Source of the DNA: Lachnospiraceae bacterium
Lineage (GTDB): Bacteria; Bacillota; Clostridia; Lachnospirales; Lachnospiraceae
Length of the DNA: 52,451 nucleotides
Reading direction: 5' to 3'
Assembly: GCA_015056725.1 (NCBI GenBank)
Contig: SVFS01000009.1
Coordinates: forward strand, 1 to 52,451
Every line of letters begins with the position of its first letter. Position 1 is the first letter of the stretch. The position numbers and the translations under genes were made by a program. Positions 16,901 through 22,494 of the stretch are shown one piece after another. The notes beneath the pieces were generated by a model. The model searched no databases and was not told the DNA's origin. It saw only the letters and a program-made list of their open reading frames with translations.

Positions 16901-17345
16901 ATGTTATTTTCAACTGACTCCGGTTTATGCCAATATGTCGTGGATTAATTTGGCTGGTGAAGTTGTAATATTCTGCAATAACAATAAAAATTCTTACTAT
17001 ACAGATCCAATTGGTGGTACGGTCTTTATAAGAAAAGATTATTTAGATGAGTATAAGAAAGAACATATTTTAAAGTATTTTGCGTTTACAGAAAGGTTCC
17101 TTCCCGAAACTGGTTATGCGGATGAAACATCGTTACATTTTGAAATTCAAAATGGTGTTATTATCAAGGAAATATTAAATAAGGGTGGAGGATTTCATCG
17201 GGCATCAGAGACTAATCCATTATGTGAGAATTGCCCACACGGCTTCAATCAGAAGTTGTCAAATAACAATAGTGACCTAAATGAAATGATAGAAATAATT
17301 ATGCGGGAGGGTTACGCTTCATGGGAAGATGATGAAATTAACTGA
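13953..17345 (+). CDS. Large STAND/NACHT-like P-loop NTPase, putative anti-phage sensor
   Basis: A 1130-residue protein. An N-terminal region of ~105 residues precedes a P-loop domain with Walker A GEGGIGKS (115-122), Walker B FIFIVDAVNE (166-175) and LTYRT (201-205), the pattern of STAND/NACHT signalling NTPases. A winged-helix-like section follows, then a helical stretch (about 400-690), where such proteins usually carry sensor repeats. The last ~350 residues look mixed alpha/beta and end with a CENC motif (C1091, C1094). No nuclease, TIR or protease motif is visible, so the effector is unknown. The ATG at 13953 starts the region resembling the family; the frame is open further upstream into the terminator, which I reject. 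It is AT-rich and has its own leader. Avs-type defence is the leading hypothesis, not shown. Confidence 0.75.
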   Translation: MDYKALNENQRKRMLQISKNDFSMEWENPDFLDALIGKLPPIHQDRNEENIQTELVELNKCYSQFDFFVTDRAKFIQEIKVLIDDIHNKNANWYGLDLYRVEECIRQQEFCLISGEGGIGKSYFIKCLEEEFERNDIPHLCIYGKFEKNLQNVDVNEIIEVGKKGFIFIVDAVNEMSEKGQLELLNVLRNLVHLSKIRIILTYRTNAMDSQILEEYKEMAKAEYAFPGVSFESALNELLKMSVPDVYKYEDILFSNNALLLNMLCRALSDEKLIEEKVNSIASITFILEYYIKNSIKKTFKGEIASTDPIEIWKDIKRVAKWMYEQDVKEIDKENLLLVIKSGDVFIRILRQAGIIGEYDYDNMHYYFFAIDSLTDFLIARSLFEDITGKAFDEQVRIISQKTGKLYNMEEAVILAIFDNLAPEYEYIAKLLKETKLMDSLQYETLVKINFSKENIVEFIKAFEPIEKKNLITIFGGYTDKPFNCVNYLNSYYTVEKNQLRELSLALSGTHFLGRVKERLKNIIYFLTLHNGKDRRVEEAFYYALWCCAAPNKDVRCLAMKLLYEVVRQNTEYKSVLIDMYESIVDPYIKEAIIYVLVNHLQDDEEILTFFENLIIGETYLLARSIKRIAVYLHDDYGYIKWDRENLYDLNNTSPISDSLNDIFFSVDLMNKDFLPFRYWSKEHIDMHTRFLQVDKQDIFKLNRFLEGKYLCVKTGECNGLMAFENRIKSEYNIDLRKQVLDDNAFFASFEVVIKEIFSLFQEPYDEVGRIGGEEKFQNSIFMKCVDVATGIYYGSLMCNYFTNEFATYNNYQNSIGYEVYDPIEYGEDVYIATPVPTYQDYIEKLGDMVVNRIDLPEKKGLAWVKDVSITRRNLISLFQPVVVKDVEWVLLAGRVSLHEDSKEETRWKDTYDIWCCTSEKETIHENGGARYLTIELEDYAGNLDDYKKCDSKPWLCKDVKNINYHSEIFDNTSLVLPPAELICYFQLTPVYANMSWINLAGEVVIFCNNNKNSYYTDPIGGTVFIRKDYLDEYKKEHILKYFAFTERFLPETGYADETSLHFEIQNGVIIKEILNKGGGFHRASETNPLCENCPHGFNQKLSNNNSDLNEMIEIIMREGYASWEDDEIN

Positions 17346-17382
17346 CAAGAGTAGTAAGTGAAATATATTAAGGAGACACAGT

Positions 17383-17531
17383 ATGTTTCACGTTCATCTA
17401 TCCCTCTTTTCCCGTTCGCCCACCTGAGTTCATCCGAGCCGTGATGCATCCGAAAAACAGACCCCTGTTCTCCCGCCTCACCACTAATCAACGAAGGTGG
17501 AACAAATTCAGACGAATTTTTCAAAGAATCA
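17383..17531 (+). repeat. Diverged repeat block A (related to the block at 18061-18141)
   Basis: It begins with a short reading frame (17383-17427, MFHVHLSLFSRSPT) with a strong AGGAG site 7 nt upstream. Block B at 18061 starts MCRILISLFCSPT at the same place. Both share GTTCGCC, then CTAAT(C/T)AACGA, and end in an 18-nt stretch (17514-17531 and 18124-18141) with 15 identical positions. Block A has about 60 extra bases in the middle. In the shared part both can be read as LINE...EF-x-KE with synonymous changes, hinting at decayed coding sequence, but in A this is a different frame from the short ORF. Function unknown. Confidence 0.5.
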
Positions 17532-17543
17532 TTTTATATCCCG

Positions 17544-17820
17544 GTTCGACCATGCTACAATATCCCTAGGGGAACGAAAACGGTAGCGTTCGGACGCGGA
17601 CAAGAGGGGCGTGATACACAAGGTGTTTCGCCGAATACGTGATACGAATTCGATATACTTCTCCCGGAAAAAGGCTAAATAATAGGTGAAATACCCATAA
17701 TATGAGTCGAAAAACGGCAAAAACTGTAACTAAATAAGCATAATGGGACCGTGAAGGTGGTAGAATAGTGGGTTCAGGTCGTTAGGCGAAGTGACGTTTT
17801 TCAACGGAAGATGGTCGAAC
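17544..17820 (+). ncRNA. Candidate structured non-coding RNA closed by a 10-bp inverted repeat
   Basis: No convincing reading frame runs through this ~280-nt stretch, which is more GC-rich than its surroundings. The ends are exact reverse complements: GTTCGACCAT at 17544-17553 and ATGGTCGAAC at 17811-17820. Inside are local hairpins: GAACG/CGTTC (17572-17591) and GGCG...ACAC-AAG-GTGT...CGCC (17608-17632), plus GTC...GAC near 17779-17794. An extended -10 like TGC-TACAAT lies at 17553-17561, but it is inside the closing repeat, so the true promoter is unclear. It lies between the STAND gene and repeat copy 2. A small inverted-repeat mobile element is the main alternative. Confidence 0.5.
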
Positions 17821-17854
17821 ATGAACATTAAAGAAAATATTATGTTATGATTTG

Positions 17855-17913
17855 GGGCTGGTCGAAAGACCCTGGTCCACCGAGCGGCGGGGAATTTCCC
17901 CGCCATTTTTTTT
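17855..17913 (+). ncRNA. 50-bp structured repeat, copy 2, ending in a strong terminator; candidate DUF3800-associated RNA motif
   Basis: This matches 11680-11729 at 47 of 50 positions. It has the hairpin GGTC-GAAA-GACC, a linker CCACCGAG and a perfect GC-rich hairpin (17886-17892 with 17898-17904) followed by eight Ts, a textbook terminator. It lies 26 nt upstream of a DUF3800 reading frame. Conserved RNAs called DUF3800 motifs have been described next to such genes; I recall the association but cannot check this sequence against those models. It could equally be the terminator of the RNA candidate upstream. Confidence 0.6.
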
Positions 17914-17939
17914 CTAAATTATTACAAAAGGATGATGGT

Positions 17940-18059
17940 ATGAAAGAAAAGAGACTTAGCGTATTCGTAGACGAGTCTGGTGACTTTGGCACTTACGAGG
18001 TGCATGCTCCTTACTACTTGGTTTCTATGATATTACATAATCAAAATACTGTAATTTAA
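17940..18059 (+). pseudogene. Truncated DUF3800 gene (first 39 codons)
   Basis: The frame starts at the ATG with AAAGGA upstream and reads FVDESGDFG at residues 8-16, then HAPYYLVSMILHNQN, exactly the N-terminal pattern of DUF3800 proteins, which are usually 200 or more residues long and have an RNase H-like acidic motif. It stops at 18057-18059, after 39 residues. The following sequence does not continue the family in any frame I can read; instead repeat block B begins at 18061. The gene therefore appears cut by deletion or insertion. Confidence 0.8.
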
Positions 18060-18060
18060 C

Positions 18061-18141
18061 ATGTGCCGCATCTTAATCTCTCTATTTTGTTCGCCTACGC
18101 AGCTGCTAATTAACGAGGCGAACGAATTTCGCAAAGAAGCA
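18061..18141 (+). repeat. Diverged repeat block B, contains a hairpin and a 38-codon frame
   Basis: It starts immediately after the DUF3800 remnant. GTTCGCCT (18089-18096) and AGGCGAAC (18116-18123) form an 8-bp stem whose loop contains CTAATTAACGA, the sequence shared with block A. A frame from ATG 18061 to TAG 18177 encodes 38 residues (MCRILISLFCSPTQLLINEA...), but no ribosome binding site precedes it. I read it as a related copy of block A rather than a gene. Confidence 0.5.
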
Positions 18142-18161
18142 AATCGCTTTCACATTACTAA

Positions 18162-18190
18162 TTTACATTTTCATTAGTTTGTGCTATATT
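18162..18190 (+). promoter_or_regulatory. Promoter of the small RNA candidate
   Basis: TTTACA at 18162-18167 and TATATT at 18185-18190, 17 nt apart, with transcription expected to start near 18197. The only thing downstream before a strong terminator is a ~100-nt segment without a gene. Confidence 0.65.
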
Positions 18191-18196
18191 GTTACC

Positions 18197-18298
18197 TGTT
18201 GGGCAAGAATAAAAACAATCTTGAATCCTATACAACAAACAAAAGATACGGGAAACCGTTGATAAAATCCGCATAAGTTATATGCGGATTTTTTGTGG
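18197..18298 (+). ncRNA. Candidate ~100-nt small RNA
   Basis: Bounded by a good promoter and an intrinsic terminator, with no reading frame. Nested stems can be drawn: TGTTG (18197-18201) with CAACA (18233-18237), and inside it CAAGA (18204-18208) with TCTTG (18219-18223); then ACGG-GAAA-CCGT (18248-18259) with a GNRA tetraloop; then the terminator. It ends about 150 nt before yitT, which has its own upstream region, so a riboswitch for yitT is possible but a free-standing RNA is simpler. I do not recognise the class. Confidence 0.55.
18264..18294 (+). terminator. Rho-independent terminator of the small RNA candidate
   Basis: AAAATCCGCATA, loop AGTTA, then TATGCGGATTTT form a perfect 12-bp stem ending in six Ts. 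It marks the right edge of the accessory island. Confidence 0.92.
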
Positions 18299-18445
18299 CT
18301 TTTGAAGGGGTAAAAGACTTTATGATATTTTACCGATAACAACAAGAATAAAGAATTGTTTATGCGGATAAAGTAAACGTAGATATATAATATAAAGAAG
18401 ATACTGTGAAAATAGGAAAAAACATTACAGATTAGGTAAAATGAC

Positions 18446-19309
18446 ATGAAAAAGAAAGTAAAAAAGCTGATTAAAAACTACATCATCATGACCATATTTT
18501 GCTTCACATATGCAGTAGGTATTGGACTGTTTTTGGATCCCAATAACTTGGCACCCGGTGGAGTGTCCGGTATATCCATTATGTTAAACCGTCTCACAGG
18601 GCTGGAAGTAGGTACATGGATTATTATTTTAAATATTCCGATTTTGCTGCTTGGATTATGGAAGTTTGGATTTAAACTAATTGTGTCTACAATGTACTGT
18701 ACATTTTTATCATCAGCAATCCTGAATATGTTGGCACGATATGATGCAATAACACAGGATAAGCTTTTGGCGGCAATTACAGGAGCAAGTCTTGTGGCGT
18801 TATCTATTGGTATGATTTTTAAAGCAGGAGCAACAACAGGTGGCATTGATATTATCATCAAGGTTATCAAAACAAAGTATCCGCATATGAAAACAGGCGG
18901 TATTTTCTTTTGTACAGATGCTACAATTGTTGCATTGTCAGGGATTTTGTTCCGTGATATTGAGACAGCTCTCTATGCAGCGATTGCGGTAGTGACATGC
19001 TCCATGGTAATGGATGTGGTTCTATATGGACGTGATGGTGCAAAGATGATTTACATTATCAGTGACAAGTGGGAAACTGTTACGCAGAGACTGTTGCTGG
19101 AATTGGATATCGGAGTAACACATATTGAAGGTTATGGTGCGTTTTCGGGAAGAGAAAAGAAGGTCATTATGTGTGTTATGCGTAAACAACTGGCACCACG
19201 GATAGAAGAGGTCGTAAAGGAAGAAGACCCGGAGGCGTTTATGATTGTAACGGATGCTACGGAAATTTTCGGGGAAGGCTATAAGAGTTATTTCAGTGAG
19301 AAATTATAA
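18446..19309 (+). CDS. YitT family membrane protein
   Basis: A 287-residue integral membrane protein of the YitT/DUF161 family, with a C-terminal soluble DUF2179 domain. The N-terminal part holds about five hydrophobic helices and the family signature [30 protein letters not shown] occurs around residue 130. The last ~75 residues ([10 protein letters not shown] onwards) form the DUF2179 domain. Transport substrate and role are unknown for the family. It is monocistronic: the region 18299-18445 upstream holds no gene and a TATAAT-like box at 18386-18391 without a clear -35, and a terminator follows. The ribosome binding site is weak. Confidence 0.92.
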   Translation: MKKKVKKLIKNYIIMTIFCFTYAVGIGLFLDPNNLAPGGVSGISIMLNRLTGLEVGTWIIILNIPILLLGLWKFGFKLIVSTMYCTFLSSAILNMLARYDAITQDKLLAAITGASLVALSIGMIFKAGATTGGIDIIIKVIKTKYPHMKTGGIFFCTDATIVALSGILFRDIETALYAAIAVVTCSMVMDVVLYGRDGAKMIYIISDKWETVTQRLLLELDIGVTHIEGYGAFSGREKKVIMCVMRKQLAPRIEEVVKEEDPEAFMIVTDATEIFGEGYKSYFSEKL

Positions 19310-19313
19310 ACAC

Positions 19314-19353
19314 ACACCCTGTCAAGAAAAAATACTTGACAGGGTGTTTTCTT
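19314..19353 (+). terminator. Terminator after yitT
   Basis: ACACCCTGTCAAG and CTTGACAGGGTGT form a perfect 13-bp stem with an 8-nt A-rich loop, followed by TTTTCTTT. Confidence 0.93.
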
Positions 19354-19364
19354 TATAGTATTCT
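19336..19364 (+). promoter_or_regulatory. Promoter of ylxM-ffh, -35 inside the yitT terminator
   Basis: TTGACA at 19336-19341 is a consensus -35 located in the right arm of the preceding terminator; TATTCT at 19359-19364 follows after 17 nt. Confidence 0.7.
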
Positions 19365-19395
19365 AACAAAGGTGTCAATTTGTAGGAGTATTCAT

Positions 19396-19749
19396 ATGGA
19401 TAAAATCGTAGAGCAGGGGCTGTTATATGACTTTTATGGCGAGCTCCTAACAGACCATCAGAAGCAGATTTATGAAGATGCGGTATATAATGACATGTCA
19501 CTTACCGAAATTGCCGAACAGCAGGGGATTAGCAGACAGGGAGTGCATGATCTGATTAAACGCTGTGATAAAATTCTTCGTTCTTATGAAGAAAAGCTCC
19601 ATTTGGTTGAGAAGTTTACAGACGCCAAAAAGAAGATGAAAGAAATCGATGAGCTTGCAAAAGCAAGTGAAAGTCTGACAGATAAAGAATTACGGGAACA
19701 AATCCTCAAGATACAAAATCTTGCAGGAGATTTGATACAAAGTTTTTAG
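19396..19749 (+). CDS. ylxM: YlxM (UPF0122) SRP-associated HTH protein
   Basis: A 117-residue protein with a sigma-region-4-like HTH ([21 protein letters not shown], about residues 35-55) typical of YlxM, and a charged helical tail. YlxM is encoded directly upstream of ffh in most Firmicutes; in streptococci it has been reported to modulate SRP GTPase activity. The ATG at 19396 has AGGAG 7 nt upstream and is preferred over an in-frame upstream codon that would overlap the terminator. ffh begins 68 nt downstream. Confidence 0.93.
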   Translation: MDKIVEQGLLYDFYGELLTDHQKQIYEDAVYNDMSLTEIAEQQGISRQGVHDLIKRCDKILRSYEEKLHLVEKFTDAKKKMKEIDELAKASESLTDKELREQILKIQNLAGDLIQSF

Positions 19750-19817
19750 TAAGATGGCGACAGTTCGTCATTCGTTTTAGAAAGGACACAGATTACAAAA
19801 TCTGTTTATTGGTATAA

Positions 19818-21194
19818 ATGGCGTTTGAAAGTTTAACAGATAAACTGCAAAATGTATTTAAAAATCTGCGAAGCAAAGGTCGATTGACTGAAGAAGATGT
19901 AAAAGTTGCGTTGAAGGAAGTAAAAATGGCACTTCTGGAAGCGGACGTAAACTTCAAGGTCGTAAAACAGTTCGTCAAAGCAGTAGAGGCCAGGGCAGTA
20001 GGCTCTGATGTAATGAACGGTTTGAATCCGGGCCAGATGGTTATCAAAATAGTAAACGAAGAGATGACCGCTCTTATGGGCTCTGAGACAACAGAGATTA
20101 AATTCCAGCCGGGTAAGTCCATCACAGTTATTATGATGTGTGGTCTTCAGGGTGCCGGTAAAACAACGACTACTGCAAAGCTTGCAGGAAAGTTTAAGTT
20201 AAAAGGTAAGAAACCGCTTCTCGTTGCCTGTGACGTATACAGACCGGCGGCGATTAAGCAGTTACAGATTAACGGTGAAAAACAGCAGGTTGATGTGTTC
20301 TCAATGGGAGATAACCAGAAGCCTGTAAATATAGCAAAAGCAGCCATTGAACATGCTGCGAAAAACGGTCATAATGTGGTAATCCTCGATACGGCAGGTC
20401 GTCTGCATGTAGATGAAGATATGATGGTTGAACTTCAGGGAATCAAAGAAAACATTGATGTTCATCAGACATTATTGGTAGTAGATGCCATGACCGGTCA
20501 GGATGCAGTTAACGTTGCATCTGAATTTGATAGTAAGATTGGTGTAGACGGGGTTATCCTTTCTAAGATGGATGGCGATACCCGAGGCGGTGCGGCTCTT
20601 TCTGTAAAGGCAGTTACCGGTAAGCCGATTTTATATATAGGTATGGGAGAAAAACTTTCTGATTTAGAACAGTTTTATCCTGACAGAATGGCAAGCCGTA
20701 TTCTTGGCATGGGCGATGTGCTTTCCTTAATCGAAAAGGCACAGGCAAACATCGATATCGATGCGGAAAAAGAAAAGGAAATGACTGCCAAAATGAAATC
20801 AGGTAAATTCGATTTCGAAGATTACCTGGAGAGCATGAAGCAGATGCGTAACATGGGCGGTATCGGAAGTTTGTTATCCATGATGCCGGGCATGGGGGGC
20901 AAAAACATGGACTTGGCTTCTATGGTAGATGAAAAAGAGCTTGCGAGAAATGAAGCAATTATTTTCAGTATGACCAAGGCGGAACGTCAGAATCCAAAAC
21001 TTTTAAATCCGAGCAGAAAGCATCGTATTGCAAAAGGAGCCGGTGTAGACATCATGTATGTAAATCGTCTGGTGAAGCAGTTTGAACAGAGCCAGAAGAT
21101 GATGAAGCAGATGAAAGGCATGATGGGCAAGAAAGGCCGCGGACTTGGCGGAATGTTTGGTGGCAGCATGGGCGGAATGAGATTTCCGTTTTAA
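19818..21194 (+). CDS. ffh: Signal recognition particle protein Ffh
   Basis: An SRP GTPase that binds 4.5S/scRNA and signal sequences and hands nascent membrane proteins to FtsY. The 458 residues comprise an N domain (1-90), a G domain with G1 GLQGAGKTT (109-117), DTAGR and SKMDGDTRGG, and a methionine-rich M domain from about residue 320 ending GLGGMFGGSMGGMRFPF. Length and order are standard. It is followed by rpsP and khpA, the classic ffh-rpsP order. Confidence 0.98.
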   Translation: MAFESLTDKLQNVFKNLRSKGRLTEEDVKVALKEVKMALLEADVNFKVVKQFVKAVEARAVGSDVMNGLNPGQMVIKIVNEEMTALMGSETTEIKFQPGKSITVIMMCGLQGAGKTTTTAKLAGKFKLKGKKPLLVACDVYRPAAIKQLQINGEKQQVDVFSMGDNQKPVNIAKAAIEHAAKNGHNVVILDTAGRLHVDEDMMVELQGIKENIDVHQTLLVVDAMTGQDAVNVASEFDSKIGVDGVILSKMDGDTRGGAALSVKAVTGKPILYIGMGEKLSDLEQFYPDRMASRILGMGDVLSLIEKAQANIDIDAEKEKEMTAKMKSGKFDFEDYLESMKQMRNMGGIGSLLSMMPGMGGKNMDLASMVDEKELARNEAIIFSMTKAERQNPKLLNPSRKHRIAKGAGVDIMYVNRLVKQFEQSQKMMKQMKGMMGKKGRGLGGMFGGSMGGMRFPF

Positions 21195-21199
21195 GCAAA

Positions 21200-21220
21200 A
21201 TAGATTTCTGAGAAATCTAT
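21200..21220 (+). other. Short palindrome between ffh and rpsP
   Basis: ATAGATTTC-TGA-GAAATCTAT, a perfect 9-bp stem without a T tail, 6 nt after the ffh stop. It may be a processing site or weak attenuator. A possible promoter for rpsP (TTGCTG at 21269-21274, TAAATA at 21292-21297) follows. Confidence 0.4.
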
Positions 21221-21330
21221 ATAAGAGTCAGTTTAGAGATATCCCTTGGAATATTTCTTAAACATAAATTGCTGGTTTAACAGCGAAATAATAAATAATA
21301 TTTTAGTTGATTACACGGAGGAAAATCAAA

Positions 21331-21573
21331 ATGGTAAAAATCAGATTAAAAAGAATGGGACAGAAAAAAGCACCTTTTTACAGAATCGTAGTTTCTGACA
21401 GCAGAAGCCCAAGAGATGGTAGATTCATCGACGAAATCGGTACTTATGATCCAACTACAGAACCAAGCACATTCAAAGTAGACGAAGAAGCTGCTAAGAA
21501 ATGGTTAGCAAACGGTGCACAGCCAACAGAGACAGTTGAAAAAATCTTTAAATTAGCTGGTATTCAGAAATAA
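21331..21573 (+). CDS. rpsP: Small ribosomal subunit protein bS16
   Basis: An 80-residue 30S protein beginning [20 protein letters not shown], the family signature, then [18 protein letters not shown]. An upstream in-frame codon exists, but the ATG at 21331 follows ACGGAGGAAAAT and gives the normal N-terminus. It lies 35 nt before the KH-domain gene, in the conserved rpsP-khpA-rimM-trmD-rplS order. Confidence 0.97.
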   Translation: MVKIRLKRMGQKKAPFYRIVVSDSRSPRDGRFIDEIGTYDPTTEPSTFKVDEEAAKKWLANGAQPTETVEKIFKLAGIQK

Positions 21574-21608
21574 TTTAAATATTTTGGATTCTTCTTTGGA
21601 GGTGGATT

Positions 21609-21836
21609 ATGAAGGAATTAGTTGAAGTTATAGCAAAAGCACTTGTAGATAATCCGAACGAAGTTGAAGTAACCGAAAAAGGTGAAGGAAAGAACGTTAC
21701 AATTGAACTTCATGTGGCAGCTGGCGATATGGGTAAAGTTATCGGTAAACAGGGAAGAATTGCAAAAGCAATCCGCTCCGTTGTAAAAGCAGCTTCCTCT
21801 AAGGATAATAAGAGAGTGGACGTTGAAATCGTCTAA
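21609..21836 (+). CDS. khpA: KH-domain RNA-binding protein KhpA (YlqC)
   Basis: A 75-residue single KH domain protein with the RNA-binding GKVIGKQGR loop (GxxG) at about residues 38-46. KhpA pairs with KhpB/Jag in several Gram-positives and influences cell elongation and RNA regulation. The gene lies between rpsP and rimM as usual, has a GGAGGTGG site, and is followed by a strong terminator, so rimM is transcribed separately or by read-through. Confidence 0.93.
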   Translation: MKELVEVIAKALVDNPNEVEVTEKGEGKNVTIELHVAAGDMGKVIGKQGRIAKAIRSVVKAASSKDNKRVDVEIV

Positions 21837-21845
21837 AGATTGACT

Positions 21846-21873
21846 AAAAGGCATTCTTCGTGAATGCCTTTTT
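21846..21873 (+). terminator. Rho-independent terminator after khpA
   Basis: AAAAGGCATTC-TTCGT-GAATGCCTTTT forms an 11-bp perfect stem followed by a T. Confidence 0.9.
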
Positions 21874-21927
21874 CATTCATGATTATGGAAAGATAAAAAT
21901 TTTCATAATATACAGAAAAGAGGCAAT

Positions 21928-22446
21928 ATGCAGGAAAAGTTTCAAATTGGTGCAATTACAGCGGGACATGGTGTACGTGGAGAGGTAAAAGTGTTTCCTA
22001 CGACAGATGACCCAATGAAATTCAAAAAAATAAAGAAGGTAATTTTGGACACCGGAAAAGAAGAACTGACGATGGAAATTGAATCCGTTAAGTTTTTCAA
22101 AAATATGGCAATTCTGAAATTTAAAGGATACAACAATTTAAATGATGTGGAATGCTTTAAAGGAAAAACACTTTGGATTACAAGAAAACAGGCAGTTCCG
22201 CTTGAAAAAGATGAATATTATAAGGCTGATTTAATTGGGCTTGAAGTAATAGATGAAACTGGTGAGAAACTTGGAAGTGTCACAAATGTGATAGAAACAG
22301 GCGCAAATGATGTGTATGAAGTGGCACTTATCAATGACAAAACGATATTACTTCCGGCGATTAAAGAATGCATTTTGGATATAAATGTTAAAGCAGGAAC
22401 AATGAAGGTACATTTAATGGACGGTTTGGCGGACATTGCATTTTAG
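21928..22446 (+). CDS. rimM: Ribosome maturation factor RimM
   Basis: A 172-residue 30S assembly factor that binds uS19 and helps mature the 16S head. The N-terminal RimM barrel opens FQIGAITAGHGVRGEVKVFPTT, with the conserved GxxHGVRGE pattern. The C-terminal PRC-barrel half contains ETGANDVYEV and ends ILLPAIKECILDINV. It is followed after 48 nt by trmD, its usual partner. Confidence 0.96.
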   Translation: MQEKFQIGAITAGHGVRGEVKVFPTTDDPMKFKKIKKVILDTGKEELTMEIESVKFFKNMAILKFKGYNNLNDVECFKGKTLWITRKQAVPLEKDEYYKADLIGLEVIDETGEKLGSVTNVIETGANDVYEVALINDKTILLPAIKECILDINVKAGTMKVHLMDGLADIAF

Positions 22447-22494
22447 TAGTCGGGATGGTTTTGACGAGAGTACTTTTCGACAGGGAGTAATGCT

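Noticed and set aside
17312-17524. Minus-strand 70-codon frame antisense to the end of the STAND gene
   Set aside because: It starts without a ribosome binding site and overlaps the STAND coding end; no family recognised.
17529-17720. Minus-strand 63-codon open frame through the RNA candidate
   Set aside because: No ribosome binding site, unusual amino-acid composition, and the segment has strong RNA-like structure; likely chance.
17544-17820. Retron msr-msd RNA, because of the flanking inverted repeats
   Set aside because: No reverse transcriptase gene lies in the window and I see no msd-type long stem; the repeat alone is not enough.
17544-17913. HEARO/omegaRNA of an IscB or TnpB element
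   Set aside because: No IscB, IsrB, TnpB or TnpA coding sequence is present nearby and I cannot match the guide-scaffold pattern.
18089-18123. Integron attC site, because of the GTTCGCCT/AGGCGAAC ends
   Set aside because: attC sites run from RYYYAAC to GTTRRRY, the opposite order, and no integrase is present.
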